Source of the DNA: Glandiceps talaboti
Lineage: Eukaryota; Hemichordata; Enteropneusta; Spengelidae
Assembly (NCBI RefSeq): GCF_964340395.1
Contig: NC_135564.1
Location: forward strand, 14,129,012-14,193,011
Length of the DNA: 64,000 nucleotides
Direction: 5' to 3'
Shown: positions 1 to 14,500 of the stretch, piece by piece
Layout of the letters: each line of letters starts with the position of its first letter
Position numbering within the stretch: position 1 is the first letter of the stretch
Position numbers and translations under genes: made by a program
The notes under the pieces: model-generated
Databases searched by the model: none
What the model saw: the letters and a program-made list of their open reading frames with translations, nothing else
What the model was told of the DNA's origin: nothing

Positions 1-799
1 ATGGAATGATTCCTTCCCTATCTGACCACACTGTCTTTTATACATCAACATAATATTATTGTGTGCTATATTGTGATGCATCTATACTACAATACCTAGC
101 TACAATGCTGGGAATGTATTCTGCAGTATATCATAATGTAAGATACATCACATGCCTTACCATACAAAGTTTATATGTGCAGACTCAAGGGTTGTGCATG
201 CACTACTCAGGATGGTTGTCACCAGTCTGTACAGGGCGCCCTCACACACTGATCAACCTCTTTCACCGAAGCAGGTCAGTGAGGGCGACAGAGCAACACA
301 ACATATCTTACAGTCTAGCTAGGTTGTCATCTGGTCCCTGGATATTCCAGTAAAAACTATTTCTGTCATTGATGCCTTTCAGTCTTTCTTCTATGAATTA
401 AATTCTGACTTAAACAGGTGTCTTTCAGCGTTTCCATCATTTTAATGATGGAAATCAGCTGTTAAACTGACAAAACAAGCCAAAAATGCCACATAGAAAA
501 TGTGCCTGAAATACAGTTTATAAACAAGAAGAAATTTAATGTTATTCAACCACCACGAATAGCATGTTAATTTAAACATGATGTCACATCTTTGGATTCT
601 GTTTGCATAGCAATATCAGATTATACACTAATTACTGGTACTTAGTAAATAAGACTCTCGAAAAAAAAATAACTAGGTAAATAAATAGACCCTAACTGTT
701 AAAATTGTAGTGACATCACATTCATGATAATTGCAGTGAGCTAAAAGTAAGCTTATACAGTATCATTACTATCTAGCTGGTGTATGTATAATTATGTTA
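1..799. other. Downstream flank of TBC1D24, no gene seen
   Basis: AT-rich sequence beyond the TBC1D24 stop codon. I see no exon with splice sites, no RNA gene and no recognisable repeat. Short open frames here lack coding character. Confidence 0.5.
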
Positions 800-1148
800 A
801 AGTGGCCATATTGATGAGGATTGGGCGTTTATTTTGGATTTTTAATTTATAAAACATTTTTATCATGGCTTCCTACTTGAAAAAATCAATGAAATACAAC
901 ATATGCCAGGTCCTTGTTTGTAACTCAATGCACTGCAAATGATTCATATATGTGTAAAATGTTTGTAACTGTACGTATAATAACAAACATTTTACACACA
1001 TATCAATCTTTTGCAATTTATTGAGTTACAAACAAGGAATTGGTGTATGTTGTTTCACTTTGATTTTTCAAGTAGAACTCTATGATAAAATTGTTTTATA
1101 AATTAAAAATCCAAAATAAATACCCAATCCTCATCAATATGGCCATTT
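800..1148. mobile_element. Foldback MITE (AGTGGCCAT termini, TA target)
   Basis: A 349-bp near-palindrome. The left arm begins AAGTGGCCATATTGATGAGG, the right arm mirrors it, and the fold centre is near 974. TA flanks both ends (798-799 and 1149-1150), as expected for a Tc1/mariner-type target duplication. There is no coding capacity. A second copy lies at 34736-35052 in the claudin-like gene. On the minus strand an AATAAA at 828-833 lies in this element about 480 bp past the TBC1D24 stop, so it could supply that gene's poly(A) signal; this last point is inference. Confidence 0.8.
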
Positions 1149-1309
1149 TAAATCATACAAAATCTATGAAATACTGATAATAACATAATTTACTTGAAAT
1201 TTGATATGACTGTTCCATATATATATAATATGGCACCTTTTTTTGAATTGAGCAGTGGAGTGTGGTTATATATGGGGTTATCTATCGTTGCATGGCAGTC
1301 GTTGGATTT

Positions 1310-1451
1310 TCATATATGATCTCTGAAACCAATTACTTCTACAACTTGGCTGATAAAGTCAGTTTCACAGAGTGGTGGATTACCAAATGTTAGACTTTGT
1401 CCTGTCATTCCTTTCTCCAATCCATTGTAAATATACAAAGCATCCATACCA
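1310..1451 (-). CDS. TBC1D24: TBC1D24 coding exon 9 with stop (aa 490-536)
   Basis: Encodes GMDALYIYNGLEKG to VVEVIGFRDHI and a TGA stop. Acceptor ATTACAG. This is the TLDc C-terminus, which in this family ends in a conserved aromatic or hydrophobic segment. Confidence 0.94.
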
Positions 1452-1626
1452 CTGTAATACAGACACAGACAAGAATATCTATGTAAGACACGTGTATACA
1501 GGAAAGTGATACACATTGGAAATCACAGATTGAGGTATTTTTCATGTCTTCTATGATGTGACTGGATTAGTGTTATGATATGAATGGGAAGAGACATGAT
1601 ATTTTATTTCTCACGTATTTGTAGAA

Positions 1627-1699
<73 letters not shown>

Positions 1700-1856
1700 G
1701 AGAGTCAGACAGAGACAGACAGACTGACAGACAGACAGACAGACAGACAGACAGAGATAGAGACAGACAGACAGACAGAGACAGACAGAGATAGAGACAG
1801 AGATAGAGACAGAGACAGACGGAGAGAGATCAACACAGACAGAGAGACAGACAGAC

Positions 1857-1911
<55 letters not shown>

Positions 1912-2108
1912 AACAAAAAAATGACAGAACTACAACAACATATACACAAACAGGGAAAGTGGGGAGACTGATTGAAAGGAGAAAGAGGAGAAGAAGAGAG
2001 ATAGCACTATATTTCTTAATTGTTCAATGTCATGTGTTAGATATAATATAGTGGCAGTCTATCCAGGATACTTCTATAAAATGAAAATATTAAAAATATC
2101 CAATATAT

Positions 2109-2142
<34 letters not shown>

Positions 2143-5100
2143 AGTATGTATCTGTGTACATGTGTGGTATACTTCACATCTACTTACCCTCCACCTATGG
2201 CAATTGCGTCAGCTTCTGTTCGCATAAATAATGAGGAAGCTCTTGATGTATCGCCATGGATACCAACCCAGTCATATTTCTTTTCAGTTGGCGTCAAAGT
2301 AAACACAAAACACTCTCCAGTTCCAAAATAACTCTTTCCATCAGTATTTGACCTATCACTCCACATGGTTGATAAATAACTACCAATTACCTGCAATGGT
2401 GACAAAATATATGAATATGGTAAAAGTTTCCAGACGTGGCTAGGAAGGTAGCCTAGCTCTTTTAAGCTTGGTTCATTTTGACTTTGTCTTGCCAACACAC
2501 TCACTTAAGACTTTTGCCAAATGATTCTGTATTTCAACCTAAACTTAGAGTGCAATTTCATAGACCAATGTCTCAACCAACTTAAAGTCCAATAAAGACA
2601 CCTTTCCCGTTGATGCTGGCTGATTCTATGTTAACCACACAATCTCTATTCTTCTCAATTGATTCAGATCATGTGATGATGTCACTGATGTCATTTGACA
2701 CAGCGAGTAGATTTAAAACCCAGTAAAAATTTCTGGCTCATTTTCTAGCTGGTGCACCATTAATTACAGTATAATATTGAATTCAAGTATTAAAACTCAG
2801 TGAGTGTTGAGAGGATGTATTCAAAATGACTAGTAACCAAGTGAAGTTTCTAGGCTACTAGGAAGGTGAAATAATATTGGAACTGTGTAAAAGTGTGAAG
2901 CTGTCTTAGAATAACAACTGAACAGATCTAAATTATTATAATATTTGACGTCTTGTTCTGTGACTGTTCATTTGCGTTCTCTTTAGAGTTCTCTCGTAAG
3001 TCCTCATAAGTAAATCCAGTTATCTGAAGTTGAAGACAGCTAATTTCATCTTCTAGATCATTCTTGTTCTGTTTTTCAATAACTCGTCTGACAAAACAAA
3101 GTGAATTTCAGCTATGAGCAGTATGGTATGTTGGCCTCTGTTGCTTATTCTCAAAATAAAAAAAAAATTCAACTAACCTTGTCGGAAGTTGTTTTTATTA
3201 TTAGAATAGTTGGTTCTTCGTCTTCACATCTATTAAACATACCACGTATACTACTGCCATGTTCTTCTGTTGTAAAAAGCAGTACAGGTTGTTTGACAGC
3301 CATTCTGTCGGGAAGCCAACGCCAAATTGTCTGTAACTATTGATACAGAGATATATTGTCAAATAGTATATGAGATGGACGTATGCAAGGTCCTCGAAAT
3401 TGACAAAGTGAACGTCAAAGTGCTCAACGCTCACTTTTGTTGAAAATGGCAAAGTGAGCGTCGAACTGCGCAGGGAAGTGCTCAACACTCAACGTTACAT
3501 ACCTGGTAGATACTTATAAATTCATCTAAGCTGCCATCTTGAATGGTGCATTGTAAGATATGCATCATTCATTAATAAACAGGAATCCATCACTGTTTTA
3601 AACAATCTGTCATGTTCTTTGTAGTAACCACAATAAACTAGTTTTCATTATCCAGACTCTTGCAGAAGCGCTACCCTTTATTGATCAGCCCTGATTAAAT
3701 ATTACCACATCTACTATGTATGTATATTCCCACAGGCCTTTGCATCAGGGCATGCTCGTTTTGGATTTCAAATTGGCCATTGGAGTGCAATCCAACTTAC
3801 TGGTATTGTAATCTAACATCAGAAGGTTGCCTAGTAGCAATCAAAAGTTATATTATAGACTGTCTAAGATAGTAATTAAAAGTTTAATTATAGACTGCCT
3901 AAGATAGTTATTAAAAGTATAGAGTGCCGAAGATAGTAATTAATTTTTTTATTAAAACAACAGATGAATGTAAATACAGAACAGCTGTCACGCATATTTT
4001 GTATGGCTGAAAATTACAACTGGGTCAAAACGCTTAGAGTAAAAATGTACACGTGTGATATTCTAATGATAACTTTAATACACACAACATTTACCTGTGT
4101 GTGCGACTACCATATGATAAGTTGATATCTGTAATGGTGTTTCAGTAACTTTATCACTAAATTGATATTTTATAACTACAAAACACTTACCTGTGTATGA
4201 CTAACACATGATGAGTTGATATCAGGAATCTGTAATGGTGTAACTTTGTCACTGAAATGTTTCCGACCACTGCTCGTTTTTCTTAGGTTTAGTTCATATC
4301 TGTGTTGATATTTGTTGACAACTGATATTGACAAACCTTTGATCTTGAAAGCAGTCTGTAAATAAAATATATACAGTATTTTGACTGCAATATACTTTGT
4401 TGGATACATGTATTCTCCCTCCTGTTGACCTCTGCACCAAAGGCATTCACATAATTATGTAGTACGCCCTCTCATCCAGCAAATTATTGACCAATCAGGA
4501 CCTTTCTTCCTTTCTAAATCTTGAATGCACCAAAGGCATTCACATATGAAGTACGCCCTCTCGGGGCCAAAACATACTATCATCCAGCAATTTATTGACC
4601 AATCAGGACCTTTTCCTTTCTGAACCTTAAATGCATCAATGACATTCACATACTGAAGGCATTCACATAATGTAACACACCCTCTAAGGGCTAAAACATG
4701 CTTTTATCCTGGAACTTACTGACCAATTAGGACCTTTATTTCCATTCCAAACCTTGAATGCACTGAATGCATGCATAATGTATGCAGCATGCCCTCACAT
4801 GGCAAAAGTCATTTCTTCCTTAGTTCTGATCAATGCTAGCTCCATACTGATAGGTGAAAGTGAATGATTATAATGTCTAAAATCTGACTTTTTATTCATA
4901 GTGCATTCACAAGCTATCTTTCCCCTTTAAGCCACTGATTACGTACCTTTAGAAGTTTTACAGGTGATACTGGTATATTGCCAACAAAACTTTTGATCTG
5001 TGAGATATGTTCACTTGGTTCAAGATTCTGTGTTCGTCCTAAATTAATATACAAACGCATAGACAGTTTTTCATGAGGAGGTGGCAAGATGTCTGTTTCT

Positions 5101-5422
5101 AGAAGACTTTGAAAGAAACAATATACTATGAATTGTAATGTAATGGTAACAGTGCCATAAAAAGTGCAGAGGATATTTAATAAATCACACATGTAATATT
5201 GATTATAGTGGTGATGTAGTACAAATTAGTGAAAATGAAATTTAATGAATTGCAAGTATGAATTGGAATATAACAGTAACTTGACATGGGTGTGAATGAG
5301 TTTGAATGCACCGCACACAGAAAATGGAATGTAACAGTAACATGCAAATAAGATGTGATGACTGTATAAAATGAATTACACCTCCTCCCTCCTACACACA
5401 TGCACGCACGCATGCATGCACG

Positions 5423-5518
<96 letters not shown>

Positions 5519-8500
5519 ACACTGTAAAAAGTGTAAGATATGTCACCATGGGCATCCTTACCATCCCTTCCACTAACAGTTTGTGGAAAGGGATGATAAG
5601 ACCACCCCCAATGGCTGATCATTCAGTCTACCCCCATCTCCACCTTACCCAACACACAACTACAAAATAAAATTAAAGTTATATTTCATAGTTACTGTAA
5701 TGAACAAAAGGTGTGATTGAGACCTAATGTATGATGAAAATGAAACCAAAACATGAACACCTACACATTAGGTTAAACAGTGGTTCTCATTATTTCCTTA
5801 CCATACCAATAATTTATGTAAAATATACTCAATGTCAAGATTATCTACCATGTCCTTACCTTGTGTATATGTCATGTACACTATAATTAATGCTAGGGCC
5901 ACCCTATAGAGTATTTTGTAGTCTAAAATGTCCTTACCTTGGGTGTGTTTCTTGTACAGTATAATTATTGCTAGGGCCACCCTATAGAGTATTTTGATAC
6001 CCTCTACAAGGTAACAGTCCATCATTCTCACCTGTAAAATAAATATTTTACAATTAGAATATAAATTCTGTTGGTGAAAAATGATAAAATGCTTCAAAGA
6101 ACTATGCTATATATAATTTTATTAGAACTGAAAGTTATTGAAATGATTGATATGCAGGCAAACAAAAAAGGGAGATCTCTGTGTCATCCTTGCATCAAGT
6201 AGTTTTGTAATCTGTTAAAAGAGTGAAACACAAATTCATGATTCGTGCTTTACATATACTTGAAGTTAATTTTAAAATATTTTACACATTGAGGAAAAAA
6301 GGATTTCTGGTTCATTCCTACATAAGTAGTGTGTGCCACAACACATAACAACTTGTTTATCAATACATTATCATATTAATTTTTTTTAGAAATGTACAAA
6401 ATTCATCTTGGGAAAACATATAGTATCTATAAAAGTAAGGTGAAATGGAAGATTAAAAGTACGTTATTTCACATTTATCCTGAAATTATCAAATGTTTTA
6501 GAATAAGAGAGACAAAATAGAAAGTATATTATGGTTTCACGAATCAACTAGACAGTGAAATATAGTTATTTTGGAATGCCAGATTTGAAATTATTACAAC
6601 ATTTCAATCCACCTACTACGGACCAATGTATGCAAAGATATACAAAAGTTTTGCATAACTCGATTACATATTGAAATATAGTCACTTTGGAATGGCAAAA
6701 TTTGAAATGACTGCAATATTTCAATCTATCTACTATGGACCTTGTTCACAAAATTTATGCAAGATACTAGTATACAAAAGTTTTGCATAATTTGATTACA
6801 CAGTGAAATACAGTTACTTTGAAATGGTATATTTGAAAATGACTGCAACGTTTCGATCTATCTACCAGGGTCCTTGCCTACACAAGATACGCTAAGATAT
6901 GCAAAAGTTTTGCATAACTTGACTACATGGTGAAAAATAGTCAATTTGGAATGGTATATTTGAATTGAAATGAACAACTCAATCCATCTACTATGGACCT
7001 TGCTCACACAATGTATGCAAAGACATACAAAAGTTTTGCATAACTCAATATCGATTTATATACATAGTGAAATATAGTCATTTTGGAAGAGTATATTTGA
7101 AATGACTTTAAACGGTTCAAGCTATCTACTACCACTGTTGTTCACACAATATTTGCAAAGATGCGCAAAACTTTTGCATAACTCAATTACAGTGAAATAT
7201 AGTCACTCCATCATGAATGACAAATTTTACATTCTTGTAAATGATTGCGATGTTTCGATCTATCTACTACCGACTTTGTTCAGTCACATTATGCAAAGAC
7301 ATACACAACTTTTGCATAACTCAATTACATAGTGAAATATCCGTCACTTTGGAATGACAGATTTGAAATGACTGAAACGTTACGGTTTCGATCTATCTAC
7401 CAGGGGCCTTGCCTACACAATGTATGCAAAAGTTATGCATGACTTAAGATAAGCCATGTGTTTTCAATTTGATTGGAGCAGTACTCTGACATACAAAGAT
7501 AAGAAAACTGTACAAGTTATTTTATATTTTCCCTCTGGCATTGGGAGATAAGAGTTCCTATTATACAGCCAGCAGTGATGAATGAACCTTCCTATAGCAG
7601 TTTTCCTGCAATGTCAACTCATACAATATATATGCGAAATTCTGACATTTTCAAAATAATGATCCTTTAATAGGTGAAGGCATATATAGTTTTAATGGAA
7701 GACATCCTCTGTATACAGACCATGTCTAATACTCATTTTAAAACAAATTGAAATTGAAATGTGACTACTAAAATTTTAACCAATACACACGATAATTTGA
7801 TAAGCTGCGAGTTTTCGACTGTAAACTGTTATGTTAGTCTTGTTCACTCTATGATAGATGCCACTGTTTTATTAGTAGCACTGACAGCAATTCATTTGAT
7901 GTGTCAGAAAACATTATTTGAAATTTCCTAAATAAATAACACTGAGAATCAATTTTCTTGTGGAACACCAAAATTTGATGTTCTCATATTACCTTTGCTA
8001 TGTGGTGATTCACAAGCAAAGCTAGGTTTTTTATCATCTTGAGCCATAACAACAAATTTTACACTGGGAACACTGATAGTACAGTACATTCTGTCAAGTT
8101 ACATTACACAGATGGTGTATAGTAATAGTATACAGTGTTTTTGATAGTTAGGTTTGGAAAAACTGGTACAGAGAAGGGTAAATTCAGTAACACTTGCACA
8201 TGGTTTGTCCAACACATTGTACAAGAAACCATAATTTTGGTGGGGAACCTGGTAAAATAACTCGGGAACTCAGGTAGATTTTTACCTACATACCATACCA
8301 CCCATAGCAAAATCATTGGTAGGAAACCTGGATAAAATGACTAGGAACTTGGGTATATTTCACCTACTTTACCAGTAGCAAAATCACTGGTGGGAACTCA
8401 GGTAGATTTGATCTATACCTACCATCCACAGGGAATCACAATAAATGACTGGGGAACTCAGGTAGCTTTTACCTACTTAAAACCTGTGGTAAAATCACAT

Positions 8501-11500
8501 GTATTAGTTATAGGAGAAACAACACTGGTACTCAGGAAGAATTTACATACTTAAAACCTGTGGTAAAATCACTTGTAACTTACATGTAGTTGTTGGGGAA
8601 ACAACACTGGTACTCAGGTAGAATTTACATACTTAAAACACCTAACAAAAAGACTCAGTCTGGTATATATAATAATATTATTACATAAATTATAACAAGA
8701 TTTTGATTTTTTTATTTAAAAAAATTTTAGTAGATTATTTTACTTCACAATTAACAAGTAATTCAATCCTGACAAACACACTAATTTACAGCATCTCATC
8801 CCTAAACAGAACATGTCAAATAACTATCATCCTTCCATTACATAAAAATGTCTGAATGAAACTATACTAATACTATACTATGTGCATTCCACAGTACTAG
8901 AATGTCTACTGGGATATTGCATTCTAAAAATAAAATGTCTGAAGTCTAGAGAGCCTCCAGATGTGTACAGAACAGAGTACCCGAGATCAGAGAATTTTCA
9001 ACATCACAAGCTTTGGAGTGTAGTGAAGCGTATGATAGACTTCCATTTACCAACTATACAATAATTGTGCTTTCATGTTTCAAAATTGAACATTATCAAT
9101 TATTTAATGACATTTTTGATCCGCTTCCATGATTTAGTTTTTTATTCAGTCTCCATTTTTATCTAATTTGTGCTTCTTCCATTATCCAATCTTGCCTTCA
9201 GACATTTTGTTCAGCGTAAGCGCTCTCTCTCTCTCGGTCTTCTTTAATATTAATAACCCAATAAAATCAAATTTTCTCGTTGGGGAAACCATGCATGTTT
9301 GCAAATATATTTTGTGTCTATGAATTTCACAATCTAAATTCAATGGCTGATAAGAAATTTCACATTATTCCCAGTAAAATATATATTACATTTATAATTT
9401 TTTACAGAGAACCTTGAACCTTGTGAAATACAACATTTTTAATTAAAATTCCTGAGTATATGAATAGGTGAGCATAATTTTGCCACCTTAATTACATCTA
9501 AAATCAAGATATTTATATATATAAAATTACTGAAAAAGACAAATTTGAACTACTACTTTTGGCAGGAAATGTACACTCATTCTTTGGCAGGAAAGTGGTT
9601 GGTAAAATATTGACATCAATATACAGAATGTTACAACTGTAATATAGAGTACTTTATACATGTATGTATGCACTTATAAAAACTGTCTGACTTGAGTGAA
9701 CAATAAGTCAAGCACAGTGGTGGGGCTAATTTTTGGTACGGATGGAAATACACCATATCAGTTTATATGGAGAATTACTGAAAATGTAGCTGATCAATTG
9801 TTGAAAAAATGAACAACATTGGCAATGATTGTTAGTGCCAACAATCAGCTCTTATCACTATCCCTATGTAATCTATGACATACAGAAACCCCATGGTGAA
9901 TGAGTGTAATTCGCAAGTGTGGCAATGTTCTTTACAGTCATATTTTCATGACATTAGCAAGTGAAAGTGCAGCATAAAAGTTTAAACACTACAAATACCC
10001 CTGAGTACCCACACTAGAATTCATGTGGCACAGGGTTCTCTTATTATTACAATTTACATAAGTTTAATATCCAAAACAGCAAAGTTCTGTAAAATCATAC
10101 TGTGCAATCATGCGATTTTGTGTGCAAGGAATGACCGGACTACATTTGCATACAATTTGCATACAGTTATGCAATAATGCATTCCATTGCAAGACAGTGC
10201 AAAAACCACTAGTACATGTACTATGCATGCACACTGGTACAATTTATCATTGGTAAATACATCTTGTATATGTACATGTACAATATATGACAGTGTGATA
10301 TATAATATCAAGTAAGGCTATTGGGGTATTTCCAATAGACTCAGACTAATAAAATTCTGTATCTGCTTCATTTGATAAAATAAAGCTTTTACAATCTGGT
10401 TGACAAGTACAGGAATAATGTATTGATGTTTATGATAAAAGCTAGCCATTCTAATCTTATTTGAATTTCACAATCTCTTTAAAAATCAATACTCATCCAT
10501 TTACATTTAGTTTCAAGCTACACTGCTGCCTGCCAATTTTTCGCGTCAATAATTTCACAAATTAATACATGTATCATTTTGTTACATGTACAAGTACCAG
10601 TATGTACATGAACAGTTTCGATCTCATTGTTGTTTTAATTGGTTTATAATTCTCAACCTTTGTAAAAATTGGTTTTCGATATCAGGTTGTCAGCTCATGT
10701 GCCTCACACCACTGCAGTTAAGGGTTCGAACTCACCCAGGGAGGTGCTCAGTTTGACACCAGTTTGCTGAACAATGCACATTTTCCCACAGGGAGCAAGG
10801 AGCAGTGTTACAAATAAATAAACAAACAGACAAATAAACAAACAAAAAACAAATAAATACACATGCATGCATGAGAAAATGAAATATAATTTTAAACTCA
10901 GGAATAACTATCTATAAACATGTATATATGAATATACAGGCCTGTATCAGGGCTTGAAAGTAACTTTTTTTCTATGGTCGTCCTAGTGGGCTACCGATTT
11001 CAGAAAGTGGTAGCCCAAGGATGATGATAGGGTATACTATTGAATATACTACATGTTTGTATATGTATCTACATGTATATACTCATCCATACAAACAACA
11101 CAAGGGGTGTGACTGGATTGGTCTGTAGGCTCATGCATAGTTCCCATCCCTCATGTATTATTTTGCTAACAGTTTAAAGCACCCTGATTGAATATCAATT
11201 TGAATTTGGTAGATTTTTAAGATAACTGTAATTCGTACATCTGGGTACCCTGGTAATAGGAAGTGTAGAAATCTGTGTAACCTGAGTTTGGATTAGATTG
11301 TCTTGCAGCCAGCAAATGAATTTGAGTATTTACTGACTTTCAGAGATGTATTTGAATAAAATTTGCCTAAAGTATCAAGAGAATTAATGAAAACTTGAGA
11401 CAAGTCCTTTTTTTTAATCAAAATGATCGATGTATGTGTATGACCTGGAACAGATATATGCATAGAAATAGAGTAACTCAAACACACTGTATTGTTGTAT

Positions 11501-14500
11501 ATATTGTAGCAGGTAACATGTACAGAGATATTGAATACAAATATTCCTAAAAAAATCGTGAAATAGTAATTTATCAAACCAGAGATTATCGGTAGTCATT
11601 TAATCAAAATATTGATGTACAATGTATGTGTACAATCTAGAACTGATATATGTATATAGAAATAGAGTAATACAGTTGTCAGTAATGTAGCAGGTGACAT
11701 GTAGAGAGTGATTGAATCAAAAATTCCCCCAAAACCATGAAATGTTAACAAACCAGCGATTACCAGACAGTCCTTCTTTAATCAAAATCTTGATGTATGT
11801 GTACGATCTAGAAATAGATACGCACAGAAATAGAGTACCTACGTAACGTAGCAGGTGATATGTAAAGAGTGCTTTGAATACACTATGCAGGTCTATCTGT
11901 GGTATTTGACATGACAGACATGTCTATAATTGTAAATCCTACATACATACCAGAGAGACATAGTTATTACACTGTAATCCCTACTGACAATACAGTACAT
12001 GTACCACTCAGCTGTACACCAACAACATACAATCATATTGGCTTGCAATTACTATATTTCAAATGCCTCTTGACACCATTTCTGATTTTTTCCTTTGTTC
12101 TTTTTTCACCATATTTTACCCACTAATCACAATTATTTGTAATCTTATGCCTCTTGATACCATTTCTCAATCATTTCTGATTTTTTTCCTTGTTATTTTT
12201 TCATTTTTTTGCTGTTAATTAATCAAATTAAAATTGCATGTAATCCATATGCATCTTGACACACTTTCACTGACAATTCATTTTGTTCTTTCTTTTTCCC
12301 CATGCCCTTGACTGCATTTCTTAGTTATTTCCAATTTCTCCTTTTTTTTCTTTCCATCACTTACAAGCACAAATACAGTTTCAATTTCAGTAACTTTGGG
12401 GCTCACTTTCAGACATGAACAAGGTTGTTCTAATTACATATCAGATATTCTTTGTAGTGAAGCATGAACTCTATTTCAAGTTTGTGGAATTGAGAGCGTT
12501 TATTATAACCAAATGTTCACTCTAACAGAGTTCATTATGAAAAGGTTACAAATACATACAAAAATGTGTTTCTGAAATTCTCTTAAAAAATACACTCAAT
12601 AAGACTATACCCAGTAACTGATATGCTGTATCTATTTATTCATTTTATACTATTTACTACCCTCTAGTTACTTTGCTTTAATTATAACATTCCAATGTCT
12701 GTAAGGGGTCAGACTCGACTATGCTGACTCCCATTACCTAGTAATCAACCTTCGTATATTTTACAGTTCACATTGTAAAATTTTATTTCTTAATACGGGT
12801 AGTAAAACTCATGTTAAATATCATCATCATGTGATACATGGAGCATACATGTTTAGTTACACTAGACATTAAAATATTTTTGACATCTAGCATGGAATAC
12901 AGGCTAGATATTCTACAATCTGTATATATGTACATCTGGGTCAGTGGCTTATTATATAACGTGAAAAAATTAATGATAAAATGCTTTTTAACAGAGATTA
13001 TATTTTCATCTTTCTGATTATAACTGTTTGAATATCTAATACTTTCTATGCCACTACTTGACAATTACTTGCATTATCTCTTTTGAGAAACTGCTATGCA
13101 GCTATAGTGAGACTGACTGTCTTGTCCAGCCCTATCAGCCTTCTCTAAGTTCTCATTCCTCAACCAGTGTGTTACACTGTTAGGCGACAGCATGGTAAAC
13201 GACATTGTATGTGAACAGACTACTAAAGTAATTCTTGTAAAGGTAACAAATTCCATCACATTACATGTATCTCTTAAAGAGAAACTGACAATGATACAGA
13301 GTGAATGTCATATTGCCCATTATCTCTTTTGGAAACAATAAACGCAATGAAAGTCATGAAAACGTCACTGTCATCATACATGTATAATATTATTTCTGAA
13401 ACTGTTAAGAACTAACATGTTATCACTATCTATTTCAGAAACTAACACACTTTAATACAATACAGTGAGCTGTGAAGCTCTTCTATAAGCTATTGGAGAA
13501 AATAAACACAGTGATGAGTATGAAATTGTCACATGCCATCATATGATACTTCAGAAACTGACAGTGTTAGTTGATATGAACTAACATGTTATCATATCAT
13601 CTATTTTCGAAACTAACACAGTTAACCCAGTGATAGTTGTGAAGCTCTTATATTAGCTGTTGGAGAAACTAACACAGTGATGAGTATGAAAATGTCACAT
13701 GCCATCACATATCTCTTATAGAAACTAATGCAGTGAAAAGTTGTAAAGATGTCACATTATCGCTTGAATACAGGGTACATGATGAAGAGTAAAGTTGTCA
13801 CACATCATCACATATCTATTGGAGAAATTTACATAGTGATCATCATTACTAGGTATTGTATGCCATAGCATATCTTGTGGAGAAACTAGCTAACACAGTG
13901 ATAGTTGTGAAGAGCTCATATTATCTCTTGGATACATATAGTAATGAACAATGAAGATGCCACGTCATCACATATCTGTTACAGAAATTGACACAGTGAT
14001 CATGATTATCATGGTGTCATATGCCATAACATATCTTGTGTAGAATCTGACACAGTGAAATTTGCGAAGTTGTCAAATGCCATCACATATCTCTTATAGA
14101 AACTAAGACAGTGAAAGTTGTGAAGATGTCACACTATCTCTTGGATACACAGTGATGAAGACTGAAAATGTCACGTCATCACACATCTTTTATAGAAACT
14201 GACACAGTATTGATTGTGAAGATCTAACATACCATCACATTATCACTTAAGTTATAGAAACTAACACAGCGATAGATGTGAAGATCATGCCACAAGTCAT
14301 CACATTATCTCTTACACAATCTAAGACAGTGAAACTTGTGAAGAGCTCATATTATCTCTTGGATACAGTTATGAAGAGTGAAGATGTCACATATCACATA
14401 TCTCTTATAGAAACTAACACAGTGATAGTTGTGAGCATGTCACATGTCATCAAATTATCTCTCATGGAATCTAAAACAGTGAAACTTGTGAAGAGTTTAC

